DNA of 64,000 bases from JAPOUP01 sp965201085 (GTDB taxonomy: Bacteria > Pseudomonadota > Alphaproteobacteria > Rhodobacterales > Rhodobacteraceae), in the NCBI GenBank assembly GCA_965201085.1, contig CBDAVS010000029.1, positions 1 through 64,000 on the forward strand. The letters are read 5' to 3'. The notes under the pieces are model-generated. The model was not told the origin of the DNA and did not search any database. It was given only the letters and a program-made list of their open reading frames with translations. The translations under genes were made by a program, and so were the position numbers. This document shows, one piece after another, positions 46,194 through 55,133 of this stretch; position 1 is the stretch's first letter; every line of letters starts with the position of its first letter.

Positions 46194-46364
46194 TAGTGTC
46201 CGCCAGAAAACTACCAAGCTGCTATTTTTTCGCGGTAAATAACGGAATCCGCCTTGCGAAAAATCACCGGATATGGCAGTCAGGGTATGCCGCGGAATCC
46301 GGTAATCCTCCCCTTCAGGAGGCCCCCATGCGCAAGGTCCACGACACCCAGCGGCGGCCCGGGG
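46194..46364 (+). mobile_element. ISNCY-like element, left segment (copy 4)
   Basis: Begins TAGTGTCCGCCAGAAAA, the full terminal repeat, followed by the conserved leader and the transposase start MRKVHDTQRRPG at 46328. It is interrupted at CCCGGGG (46358-46364) by the nested IS4-type element and resumes at 47902. Confidence 0.8.
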
Positions 46365-47901
46365 CCTGTCACTAACACATACCTGACCAGTGATCGGATC
46401 CATGCGAATCGGGGACCATGTATATCGGTCCCGGACAGATTTCCCCTGCCACGGTCGGGTGGCTCGGGAACGGATGCCCCCGTGGCGGCGTCACGCGTAC
46501 GGGCCTCGCCCGCGGGCTGGGCGGTCGGGAGGGTTGGCTGACCCACGACGGAAGGCCATCGACGGTCACCGGGATGCGGGTCCTTCCCCTGCCCGCGGAG
46601 GAGCCCGGCCTGACGCTTCCGGAGGCGGCGCCGCGCTTCGCGTCGTCCAGCGGGCGACCGGCCGCCGACGACCCTGGCGGCGCCCCGCCGCGCCTGCGGG
46701 TCGATGATGGAGAGGCGCCATCCGGAGGGGTGGCGGCGGGCTCCGGGAGGGCGGCTGCGGTACTGGATCGTGAGCGGCGCGCACGGGCGGCCCGGGAGGC
46801 GGCCTACAGGCCGCTCCCGAACGCCGGGGTGACCATGGACGACATACCCGAACCCCACCTGGAGGCGACGGTGGAGCGCCGCCGCCTGGAGCCGGTGATC
46901 CCGGCTGTCCAGGACACGGCGACGCTGAACTGCGGCACCCTGGCGGCGACGTCCGGGCCGGAGAGCCCGCGGAGGCCTGCCCGGACGCGAAGGTCGTGAG
47001 CGTCCGTGACCGCGAAGGCGACCTGCGGGCCCTTCTCTCCGAAGCGGACGGGACCGGTGCCGCGCCGCCGGTGCGGGCCGGCCGCCCGGCGAAGCGGCGC
47101 GTGGCCCTGCCCGACGGCGACGAAAGGTGCCTGTGGGAGCATGTCGCGAAGCCGGAGCCGGTCGGCCACCGCAGGATCACCGTTCCCGGACGCGGCGGGC
47201 CGGACGCCCGCAGGGCGCGCGTCGCCACGCTGACGCCGCGCTGCGCTGGACCGGACATCGCCGCACCGGGGGACGCCGCCGACCGGCGCCCGCCGCCCGT
47301 GACGGTAGTCTCCGCCATCGGGGAGAACCCGCCGGGGAACGTCGTGCGGAAGGGAGAGGCGCCGCACTGGACGCTCCTGTCCAGCGGGGGCGGCGACGGC
47401 ATGCGGACGGCGGAGACCGCCCTGCGGCGCTACGGGCCGCGCCGGCGCATCGGGGAACGCTTCAGGGCCCTGAGGACGGGGACGGGGATAAGGGACCGCA
47501 GGCCCGACGCCGCCGGTGACCTGCGCGGATGCCTCGCCTTCGACGCGATGACCGCGGTCCGGGTCCGGGACCTCCAGCTTCCGGCGCGGGAGAGCCCCGA
47601 CAGCCCGGCGGAGCGGCACGTAAGCCCGGAAAGCGTCGGGGCGGTGGTCATCCACGCCGCGTACGGGCGCGTCATCGGCCAGAGGGCGCCGCCGGAGCCG
47701 GACATGACCGTGGCGCGCCACCTCACGCCCGTCGCCGGCCCCGCCGGGTTCCGCCCGGCGAAGCGCCGGCCCCTGCCCGGAACCCGGAAGCCATGGCAGG
47801 GCCTGCGCATCCCCAACGTCGCGGAAACCCATGCCAGGGCCATACGGGCCCGGACGGAGCGGAGAAGGGAATGAGCCGGTCAGGTATGTGGTGGTGACAG
47901 G
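46365..47901 (+). mobile_element. IS4/Tn5-group element nested in ISNCY copy 4
   Basis: Ends are CCTGTCACTAACACATACC and the inverse of CCTGTCACCACCACATACC; extended to 24 bp they match at 22 positions. The flanks CCCGGGG and CCCGGCG look like a 7-bp target duplication with one mismatch. The transposase starts at 46418 (MYIGPGQISPATVGWLGNG, TRTGLARGLGGREGWLTHDGRP) and includes VIPAVQDTATLNCGTLAATSG with the first catalytic Asp. It continues in another frame from 46996 as VSVRDREGDLRALLSEADGTG, RRIGERFRALRTGTGIRDR (the YREK-type region) and CLAFDAMTAVRVRDLQLPARESPD. The frameshift and substitutions make it inactive. Shares its left end with the truncated element at 6793. Confidence 0.82.
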
Positions 47902-48231
47902 CCCGGCGCCCCCCGACATCACGAGGATCAGGCCGACCGCCAGATCGAGGGACGACATCCCGGCGATCCTGACCGGCATCCAGGACCCCTGCGGCGACGA
48001 AGGGACCCGAAAGCGGCTGTTCGGGCTTCCGGGTCGGCTGGTGCTTCCCGGAAAGGGCCGCCGGGTCGGCAGGCCGGGGATGGAACCGTTGACCGTCCCG
48101 GTGCCGGGGGTCGTGAAGCGGGGTCCCGGGTGCGGTTTCGACCGGCTTCGGGAACCGGCGAACCAACACATCCCGATCCGGCGAAGGCCGAAGGCCGGGC
48201 CACGGATCATGGGACGTGGACGGATACCAGT
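47902..48231 (+). mobile_element. ISNCY-like element, right segment of copy 4, truncated
   Basis: Continues the copy-4 transposase after the nested element: PDITRIRPTARSRDDIPAILTG, DPCGDEGTRKRLFGLPGRLVLPGKGRRVGRPGM, GVVKRGPGCGFDRL. Similarity to the other copies stops near 48231 (after ATCATGGGACG...GATACC), so two thirds of the element and its right repeat are missing. Confidence 0.75.
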
Positions 48232-48460
48232 CATTTTTGTTGGGACGAAACCATACCCGCTGGCCAACTCGAACTGGTGCAGAACAACGGACAGACCGTC
48301 GAGGAAGCGCTTATACTCATGAGTGAATGGAAAGCGAAGCTTCCAGATTATCTGAAGAACAGAGCTTCACGTTGACGCAACCGCTTTGGAAGCGCTAATC
48401 GTTTGACAATTTCACCCGACAGGGTGAGGGCGGTAGACGAAATCTACGGGAGAGTTTCGT
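48232..48460 (+). pseudogene. C-terminal fragment of an unknown gene
   Basis: The frame to the stop at 48375 reads WDETIPAGQLELVQNNGQT, then VEEALILMSEWKAKLPDYL. It has natural composition unlike the IS sequence before it, and the start lies inside the IS remnant. It may be the tail of a gene destroyed by the ISNCY insertion or deletion. Family not recognised. Confidence 0.35.
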
Positions 48461-49228
48461 TTGTTGGCATCGACGTGGACGACGGTGAAAGACGGGCATT
48501 GGCTGCTCTTCTTTGCGGGAATTCTTTGCGCCTGGATCGTACTTTATGCCATGCAGATCTCCGATGCGACATTGGAGGGATCAGGATTCTGGGCATCGAT
48601 CTGCCAGACTCAGTCCGGATTGGCCGGCTACCCCGTCGCTTTTCTAATGTGGTCGCTGATGGTTGTTGCGATGATGGCACCGACCTTCGTGCCCGCCCTT
48701 GCGGTCTTCGAAGAGCTTTGTCGGGCTACGGCGGCGCCACGTGGCGGGTTTGCGGAATTCATTGGTGGCTACCTTTTGGTCTGGCTGGGTTTCGCCACTC
48801 TGGCCACCCTCGCGCAGGTTATGCTCTCCGAGGCGGCGATGCTCTCATCCACTGGCGCCAGCCTGTCGCCTGCGTTGACGGCGGCGCTGCTGGTTATGGC
48901 CGGAGCATATCAGTTCTCGGCGCTGAAACAGGCCTGCCTCAGCAGATGTACCGCGCCCTTCATTTTTTTCATGCGCCACTGGTGCGATGAACGCTGGAAC
49001 GCGGCCCGAATCGGTCTGCGGATGGGTGTCGTCTGCATGGGTTGCTGTTGGGCGCTCATGGCTCTGGCCTTCGTTGGCGGGACCATGAACCTCCTCTGGA
49101 TGGGAGCCGCGACACTCCTTATGGTGCTGGAAAAACTGCCGCGGATTTCTCGCTACACGGTTCGTCCGCTGGGCGTGGCGCTGATACTCGCGGGGCTGGC
49201 TACCACCGCCTCGCTTATGGGACAATGA
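48461..49228 (+). CDS. DUF2182 membrane protein
   Basis: 255 residues with about six hydrophobic segments. Family words are AGYPVAFLMWSLMVVAMMAPTFVPALAVF and YQFSALKQACLSRCTAPFIFFMRHW, followed by GLRMGVVCMGCCWALMALAFVGGTMNLLWM, which match DUF2182 proteins. The Cys/Met-rich CMGCCW and QACLSRC segments suggest metal handling, but this is inference. The start codon appears to be TTG. It overlaps by 3 bp with the leader of the next gene, a DUF1326 protein, and the pair recurs in proteobacteria. Confidence 0.82.
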   Translation: MLASTWTTVKDGHWLLFFAGILCAWIVLYAMQISDATLEGSGFWASICQTQSGLAGYPVAFLMWSLMVVAMMAPTFVPALAVFEELCRATAAPRGGFAEFIGGYLLVWLGFATLATLAQVMLSEAAMLSSTGASLSPALTAALLVMAGAYQFSALKQACLSRCTAPFIFFMRHWCDERWNAARIGLRMGVVCMGCCWALMALAFVGGTMNLLWMGAATLLMVLEKLPRISRYTVRPLGVALILAGLATTASLMGQ

Positions 49229-49239
49229 GGAAACCTGAG

Positions 49240-49950
49240 ATGACCGAACATACCAGAAGCAACCGTTCCTCTGATCGCCTGCGCCTGAAATCCCGCATCG
49301 ATCAGCGGATGACCTCCAGCCGTCGCCGCGAGAACCCGACCGACTGGGTGCTGAAGGGAGAGCTTTTCCTGAACTGTTCCTGTGAGGTGTTCTGCCCCTG
49401 CGTGGTATCGCTCGGACGGCACAAACCGTCCGAGGGTCATTGCCATGCATGGATGGCGGTGGCGGTCGATGAGGGACATTTCGAAGGTGAGGACATCGGT
49501 GGACTCAATGTCGGTCTGCTTGTCGAGATCCCGGGCCGGATGAGCGAAGGTGACTGGCGGGTCGCCGCCTATGTTGACGAGCGGGCGTCCCAGAAAGCCT
49601 ATAACGGCATCCTTCAGATATTCTCGGGTGGAGCGGGCGGAACAACCGGGCTGTTCACAAAACTTGTCAGTACGATAATCGGGGCCGAGCGCGCACCGGT
49701 CGAGATCGTGCGAGATGGTGGCCGACGGGTCCTGAACATCGGACGAAAGATCAATGGCGAGATCGAGATGGTTGCCGGAAAGCTGCCGGATGAACCGGTC
49801 ATGGTTCGGAACACACGGTATTGGATGGGATCTGACGTGATTGTGGCGCGCGGCAACCGGAGTAGGGTGCGCGATTATGGACGGGTCTGGGACTTCGATG
49901 GAAGGTCGGGCGAAATTTGCGCCATCGACTGGCACGGACCTGGAAAATGA
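49240..49950 (+). CDS. DUF1326 protein
   Basis: 236 residues. The hallmark is WVLKGELFLNCSCEVFCPC, a CxCxxxxCxC cluster, then VSLGRHKPSEGHCHAWMAVAVDEGHF and DIGGLNVGLLVEIPGRM. The middle QIFSGGAGGTTGLFTKLVS and C-terminal NTRYWMGSDVIVA segments also fit the family. The start at 49240 (MTEHTRSN) is favoured by GAGG upstream. It is likely a soluble partner of the DUF2182 membrane protein; the Cys cluster could bind metal. Function is not established. Confidence 0.82.
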   Translation: MTEHTRSNRSSDRLRLKSRIDQRMTSSRRRENPTDWVLKGELFLNCSCEVFCPCVVSLGRHKPSEGHCHAWMAVAVDEGHFEGEDIGGLNVGLLVEIPGRMSEGDWRVAAYVDERASQKAYNGILQIFSGGAGGTTGLFTKLVSTIIGAERAPVEIVRDGGRRVLNIGRKINGEIEMVAGKLPDEPVMVRNTRYWMGSDVIVARGNRSRVRDYGRVWDFDGRSGEICAIDWHGPGK

Positions 49951-50047
49951 AGCCCGATTCGCGGACGCAGGTGCGCGTTGCATGCCCGCTGCGGCCGCGG
50001 GTCGCCCCGGCTAGGAATATCCCACCTGACAGAGCGATGGGAACCTA

Positions 50048-51148
50048 ATGCCTGAGCTTTCGCTATCGCCACGTATCAGGCCTACGCCGTTCACGGATGG
50101 TGTCGAAGCCTCCGGACCTAAGGGATATTCCGTATACAACCATATGCGGCTCGCCTCGACTTATAACGGCTTCGAAGCTGATTGCGCCCATTTGAAGGAG
50201 CATGTTCAGATATGGGATGTCGCGGTGCAGCGGCAGGTCGAGATCACCGGTCCCGACGCGTCCCGGTTGGTTCAGTGGATGACACCCAGAGATATCTCAG
50301 GTGTCGGCGTCGGTACCTGCGCCTATATGCCCATCTGTGACGAGTCCGGTGGACTGCTGAACGATCCGGTCGCTTTGAGTCTAGCGGAGAACCACTGGTG
50401 GCTTAGCCTCGCCGACAGCGATATATTATTCTATGCCAAAGGGTTGGCGCTAGGCGCAGGTCTGGAGGTAGAGGTGCTGGAACCGGATGTCTCGCCGCTG
50501 GCGGTTCAGGGTCCGAAGGCCGAGGAACTCGTTGCCCGGGTGTTCGGCGATGCCATCAGGAAAATCCGTTTTTTTCGTTTCGCCGTCCATCCGTTCGGCG
50601 ATCAAGAACATATCGTTGCCCGCTCCGGATGGTCGAAGCAGGGTGGCTTTGAGATTTACGTCAGTGGCCATGCGAATGGAATGCCGATCTTCAATGCGCT
50701 TCTTGATGCGGGTGGTGACCTGCAGGTACGCGTCGGTTGCCCGAATGTAATCGAGCGGATCGAGTCCGGGCTGCTGAGCTATGGTGCCGACGTCACTAGG
50801 GAGCATACGCCATACCAGGCGGGGCTCGGTCCCTTCTGCCATCCCGAAACAGTGGCTTGCATAGGACGTGAAGCCTTGCTCAAGGAGGCCACCGAAGGTC
50901 CATCCAGGCAGATCAGATGTGTCAGTATCGGCGGTGGTCCGGTGCCGCTATTGACGGATTTCTGGCCAGTCATCGGCGATGGAGGGCGGGTCGGCAGGAT
51001 CAGTTCCGCGATCTGGTCGCCTCAGTTTGGCACTAACGTGGCGATCGGGATGATTGACCGCAGTCACTGGAATGATGGCACCTTGGTCGAGATCCGTTCG
51101 CCCGACGGGGTGAGGCCAGCGGAAATACGCAAATCGTTCTACAGATAG
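50048..51148 (+). CDS. dmdA: dimethylsulfoniopropionate demethylase-like (GcvT family)
   Basis: 366 residues. The opening RIRPTPFTDGVEASGPKGYSVYNHM and the segments VQIWDVAVQRQVEITGPDASRLVQWMTPRD, CDESGGLLNDPVALSLAENHWWLSLADSDILFYAKGLA, VQGPKAEELVARVFGD and SGWSKQGGFEIYVSG follow DmdA, a GcvT-fold enzyme that moves a methyl group from DMSP to tetrahydrofolate to give methylmercaptopropionate and 5-methyl-THF. The length equals known DmdA proteins. The gene is 9 bp upstream of acuI, the arrangement known in roseobacters. A paralogous aminomethyltransferase role cannot be fully excluded without an alignment. Confidence 0.82.
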   Translation: MPELSLSPRIRPTPFTDGVEASGPKGYSVYNHMRLASTYNGFEADCAHLKEHVQIWDVAVQRQVEITGPDASRLVQWMTPRDISGVGVGTCAYMPICDESGGLLNDPVALSLAENHWWLSLADSDILFYAKGLALGAGLEVEVLEPDVSPLAVQGPKAEELVARVFGDAIRKIRFFRFAVHPFGDQEHIVARSGWSKQGGFEIYVSGHANGMPIFNALLDAGGDLQVRVGCPNVIERIESGLLSYGADVTREHTPYQAGLGPFCHPETVACIGREALLKEATEGPSRQIRCVSIGGGPVPLLTDFWPVIGDGGRVGRISSAIWSPQFGTNVAIGMIDRSHWNDGTLVEIRSPDGVRPAEIRKSFYR

Positions 51149-51157
51149 GGGGCCAAT

Positions 51158-52144
51158 ATGGCATTCAGGGCATTGGTGGTTGAACGCAACGACGAGGGAC
51201 GGACAAGCGCGACCGTACAGCAGATCGACGAAGATAGCCTGCCGGATGGTGAGGTGACCGTGGACGTCGCGTATTCGACACTGAACTACAAAGACGGGCT
51301 GTGCATCGGGCCGGGCGGAGGATTGGTGCGCAACTATCCGCATGTTCCGGGGATTGATTTCGCAGGAACCGTCGAGGCCTCTGACGACGACCGCTATCGA
51401 TCGGGCGACCGTGTGGTTCTGACCGGCTGGCGTGTCGGGGAGGTGCATTGGGGCGGTTATGCACAGAAAGCGAGGGTGAAAGCCGACTGGTTGGTGCCGC
51501 TGCCATCCGAACTGGAAACGCGCCACGCGATGGCGGTTGGTACCGCGGGATTCACCGCGATGCTCGCGGTTATGGCATTGGAGGCGCATGGAATAAAGGA
51601 CGGACCCGTACTGATCACGGGCGCCGCCGGTGGCGTCGGGTCCGTCGCCACCGCGATACTCGCGAATCTCGGTTACGAGGTCGCCGCCGTAACGGGGCGG
51701 AAAGAAACCGAAGACTACCTCAAGGGGCTTGGCGCTACTCGCATCGTCGCTCGCGATGAGATAAACGAGACGGTTAAGCGACAGCTTGAGAAGGAGATCT
51801 GGGGTGGTTGCGTCGACGCCGTCGGTGGACCGATGCTGGCGCGGGTGCTCGGACAGATGCAATACGGCGCATCGGTGGCTGCTGTCGGGCTGGCTGGCGG
51901 TGCGTCGCTCCCCGCGTCGGTGATTCCGTTCCTGCTGCGTGGTGTGAACCTCCTCGGAATCGACTCCGTTATGCAGCCTTTCGAAAGCCGGAAACGTGTC
52001 TGGGAGCGTATCGCGAAAGATCTACCCATGGACCGGCTCGAAGCCATGATCCATCCGGCGACGCTCGAAGACCTTCCGACGCTTGGACGCTACATTCTAA
52101 AGGGTCAGGTGAAAGGTCGCGTTGTCGTCGATGTGAACGTTTAA
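51158..52144 (+). CDS. acuI: acryloyl-CoA reductase (AcuI/YhdH MDR family)
   Basis: 328 residues of the medium-chain reductase superfamily without zinc. Diagnostic words are VAYSTLNYKDGLCIGPGGGLVRNYPHVPGIDFAGTVE, SGDRVVLTGWRVGEVHWGGYAQKARVKADWLVPLP, VLITGAAGGVGSVATAILANLGYEVAAVTGR and VDAVGGPMLARVLGQMQYGASVAAVGLAGG. AcuI reduces acryloyl-CoA to propionyl-CoA with NADPH, removing a toxic product of DMSP breakdown. It is in an operon with dmdA. Downstream is a class V aminotransferase after a 150-bp gap. Confidence 0.9.
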   Translation: MAFRALVVERNDEGRTSATVQQIDEDSLPDGEVTVDVAYSTLNYKDGLCIGPGGGLVRNYPHVPGIDFAGTVEASDDDRYRSGDRVVLTGWRVGEVHWGGYAQKARVKADWLVPLPSELETRHAMAVGTAGFTAMLAVMALEAHGIKDGPVLITGAAGGVGSVATAILANLGYEVAAVTGRKETEDYLKGLGATRIVARDEINETVKRQLEKEIWGGCVDAVGGPMLARVLGQMQYGASVAAVGLAGGASLPASVIPFLLRGVNLLGIDSVMQPFESRKRVWERIAKDLPMDRLEAMIHPATLEDLPTLGRYILKGQVKGRVVVDVNV

Positions 52145-52301
52145 TCCGGAAAAACCCGTTTCTGGCGGGGCAGGTGGCATCTGTCACGATGCGATTTTCG
52201 GAAATCAGGACATAGCGGAGGTGTGACGCACCTCTGTGCAGCGGTAATTGTGTTCCCGGCTTCGGCCGATAATCCTGTCGCCGGGGCTCGGGGGATCAAC
52301 A

Positions 52302-53540
52302 ATGGGAATGGAAGCTATGCAGCTTGATCTGGAGTTTGTCCGAGCGCAGTTTCCGGCATTGAACGAACCGTCCCTCGCCGATCAGGCGTTTTTCGAGAAT
52401 GCCGGTGGCTCGTTTACCTGCGGGCAGGTGATCGACCGACTGACCCGCTTCTATCGTGAGCGAAAGGTGCAGCCCTACGGCGCTTACGAGGCGAGCCGTC
52501 TGGGCGGTGAGGAAATGGACGAGGCGCGCGTCCGGCTCGCGGCCCTACTGGGGGTGCGGGCCGACGAGCTGAGTTTCGGGCCTTCGACAAGCCAGAATAC
52601 CTACGTTCTGGCACAGGCGTTCCGCCAGACCCTTCGTGCGGGAGATGAGATTGTGGTTACCGATCAGGACCACGAAGCGAATTCCGGTCCGTGGCGACGG
52701 CTGTCTGACGACGGAATAGGGATTCGGGAATGGCGGATCGATCCGTCCACCGGTCATCTCGATCCGTACGAGCTACAGGTGCTTCTGGGCGACCGAACGC
52801 GGCTCGTATGTTTTCCGCACTGCTCGAATGTCGTGGGGGAAGTGAATGACGTAGCGGGCATCTGTCGAATGGTTCATGCGGCGGGGGCGGTGGCCTGCGT
52901 TGACGGCGTATCTTTCGCTCCCCATGGGTTGCCGGATGTGGACGCTCTTGGCGCCGATATATACCTGTTTTCCGCATACAAGACCTTCGGACCACACCAG
53001 GGCTTGATGGTCATCCGAAGGGAACTGGGGATGCACCTGCCCAATCAGGGGCATTTCTTCAACGGAGACAGTCCATTCATGAGATTCACACCCGCCGGAC
53101 CGGATCATGCGCAGATCGCGGCGAGCGCCGGAATCGCCGACTATCTGGATGCGCTGCATGCGCATCATTTCGCGTTGGACTCCGATCCCCGAACACGGGC
53201 GCACCGGGTTCGGGGACTTTTCGAAGCCTATGAAACGAAGCTCCTCCAGCCGTTGCTCGACTTTCTCTCCAACAGGAATCGGTTGCGGTTGATCGGGCCA
53301 AGCCTTGCGCAGGGACGTGCGCCGACAGTCGCGGTTCACTGCGAAAATTCCTGTGAGGACATCGCGTCGGAACTTGGATCACGTGGCCTCATGGTGGGAA
53401 GTGGGGATTTCTATGCAATAAGGCCCTTGCGAGCGATGGGAGTGGATCCATCGATAGGCGTATTGAGGATGTCATTCGTCCACTACACGAGCGAATGCGA
53501 TGTCGAGAGACTTATCCAAGCGCTGGACGAAGTGCTTTGA
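52302..53540 (+). CDS. class V aminotransferase/cysteine desulfurase-like PLP enzyme
   Basis: About 412 residues. The opening FVRAQFPALNEPSLADQAFFENAGGSFTCGQVIDRL is typical of NifS-like fold type I enzymes. The PLP-binding Asp and Lys are in ACVDGVSFAPHGLPDVDALGADIYLFSAYKTFGPHQG, with Lys in AYKTFG. FGPSTSQNTYVLAQAF precedes the EIVVTDQDHEANSGPW cofactor-stacking segment. No Cys-rich active-site loop like that of SufS is evident, so a desulfurase role is uncertain. The start at 52302 or the Met at 52317 are both possible. Placed between acuI and the photolyase gene, it may be a single-gene unit. Confidence 0.8.
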   Translation: MGMEAMQLDLEFVRAQFPALNEPSLADQAFFENAGGSFTCGQVIDRLTRFYRERKVQPYGAYEASRLGGEEMDEARVRLAALLGVRADELSFGPSTSQNTYVLAQAFRQTLRAGDEIVVTDQDHEANSGPWRRLSDDGIGIREWRIDPSTGHLDPYELQVLLGDRTRLVCFPHCSNVVGEVNDVAGICRMVHAAGAVACVDGVSFAPHGLPDVDALGADIYLFSAYKTFGPHQGLMVIRRELGMHLPNQGHFFNGDSPFMRFTPAGPDHAQIAASAGIADYLDALHAHHFALDSDPRTRAHRVRGLFEAYETKLLQPLLDFLSNRNRLRLIGPSLAQGRAPTVAVHCENSCEDIASELGSRGLMVGSGDFYAIRPLRAMGVDPSIGVLRMSFVHYTSECDVERLIQALDEVL

Positions 53541-53562
53541 GCAATGACTGGAAACGAAGTTA

Positions 53563-54990
53563 ATGAACAGCGACTCTCCGGTTCTGGTTTGGTTTCGTCG
53601 TGATCTGAGGTTGAGCGATCACGAGGCCCTAACGCAGGCTGCGGCGACCGGACGGCCCGTCATTCCGGTGTTCATCCATGACGGGATCGTGGAGAATCTG
53701 GGAGCCGCGCCCAAATTCCGCCTTGGACTGGGACTGGATGTGTTTTCGCGGTCGCTGGAGCGGATCGGATCACGACTGGTTTTTCGGCGAGGCCCCGCGC
53801 TTGATGTGCTTCGCGGTCTGATTACCGAGACCGGTGCGGGATTGGTGGTTTGGCAGCGCGCCTACGATCCAGCCTCGATGTCCCGCGACCGAGCCGTGAA
53901 ATCGGCGCTCGAAGGCGTAGGTGTGGACGTGCGCGTTTGCAGGGGACACGTTCTTTTCGAACCGTCGAAGGTCGTAACGCGGTCTGGCGAAGCATACAGT
54001 GTGTTCACACCTTTCTGGAAGGCGGTGAGGGATTTGGATCCCGGTACTCCGTTGGCTCGCGTCAACTCCCTGCGCCCATACGAAGCTTCGCTTGCCAGCG
54101 ACCGGATAGCGGATTGGAAAATGGATCTGGAGATGCGGCGAGGTCGGTCGGTGGTCGCCCGGTATGCGGTGGTCGGAGAGGCCGCCGCTTCGGATCGCCT
54201 GTCGAATTTTGTCTCGGATGGGATCGTTGACTATGCAAAGTACCGGAATTTACCTGCGACAGGCGCGACATCCCGACTTTCGGTGCATCTGGCCATCGGC
54301 GAGATTTCGCCGCGTACCGTGTGGTCGATCTTTAAAGCCGACCTGAATGCCGGAGGTGGTGTTGAAGCGTTCCTGCGGGAATTGGTGTGGAGGGAATTCG
54401 CCTATCATCTGCTACATCATTCACCGCGGATGGCTAAGGAGAACTGGCGTTCGGGTTGGGATGCCTTCCCATGGAATGAGGATGAGAGCAGGCCGGAGGT
54501 GATCGCCTGGAAGCGCGGTCGGACAGGCGTCGAATTCGTCGACGCCGCAATGCGTGAACTTATGGTGACGGGATACATGCATAATCGTGCTAGGATGATA
54601 GTCGCAGGCTACCTGACCAAACACATTATGACCCATTGGCGGGTGGGGCTTCGATGGTTCGAGGAACATCTGATTGACTGGGATCCGGCCTCGAATGCGA
54701 TGGGCTGGCAATGGTCAGCGGGTTCGGGACCCGATGCCGCACCATATTTTCGAATCCTGAATCCCGACAGGCAATTGGAACGGTTTGATCCCGACCGGAT
54801 TTATACACGCCGTTGGATCGCCGAGGGGCAATCCAGACCACCACAAACAGCGCTTGAATATTTCGAAACGATTCCAAGGAGTTGGGATCTGGCAGTGGAT
54901 AGCCTCTACCCACCGCCGGTTGTTTCGATGAAGGATGGTCGCGACCGAGCTCTCAAGGCATATAAGGACATACGATCCCTTTCCAGGTAA
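53563..54990 (+). CDS. phrB: deoxyribodipyrimidine photolyase (class I)
   Basis: 475 residues. The N-terminal antenna domain starts VLVWFRRDLRLSDHEALTQAAATGRPVIPVFIHD. The C-terminal FAD domain shows FLRELVWREFAYHLLHHSPRMAKENWRS and WKRGRTGVEFVDAAMRELMVTGYMHNRARMIVAGYLTKHI. It continues with HLIDWDPASNAMGWQWSAGSGPDAAPYFRILNP. These are the repair-type photolyase signatures, including the Trp electron-transfer chain. It repairs cyclobutane pyrimidine dimers with blue light. Gene and lexA converge. Confidence 0.93.
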   Translation: MNSDSPVLVWFRRDLRLSDHEALTQAAATGRPVIPVFIHDGIVENLGAAPKFRLGLGLDVFSRSLERIGSRLVFRRGPALDVLRGLITETGAGLVVWQRAYDPASMSRDRAVKSALEGVGVDVRVCRGHVLFEPSKVVTRSGEAYSVFTPFWKAVRDLDPGTPLARVNSLRPYEASLASDRIADWKMDLEMRRGRSVVARYAVVGEAAASDRLSNFVSDGIVDYAKYRNLPATGATSRLSVHLAIGEISPRTVWSIFKADLNAGGGVEAFLRELVWREFAYHLLHHSPRMAKENWRSGWDAFPWNEDESRPEVIAWKRGRTGVEFVDAAMRELMVTGYMHNRARMIVAGYLTKHIMTHWRVGLRWFEEHLIDWDPASNAMGWQWSAGSGPDAAPYFRILNPDRQLERFDPDRIYTRRWIAEGQSRPPQTALEYFETIPRSWDLAVDSLYPPPVVSMKDGRDRALKAYKDIRSLSR

Positions 54991-55133
54991 CCTGCCGAGC
55001 GGTCACAACACATCAGCCAGTCGCATCGGGAAACCGATGCTCAACCTCGGCATTGAACCTCACATACGAAAGACCCTCGGGAAAACGCTCACCGCATGCC
55101 ATCGCGGGTGAAACGGGCCGTGCGGGTTTCCAC

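Noticed and set aside
47127..47519. Several overlapping plus and minus frames inside the nested IS element
   Set aside because: Only the frame with VSVRDREGDL and RRIGERFRAL resembles a transposase; the rest are products of high GC content.
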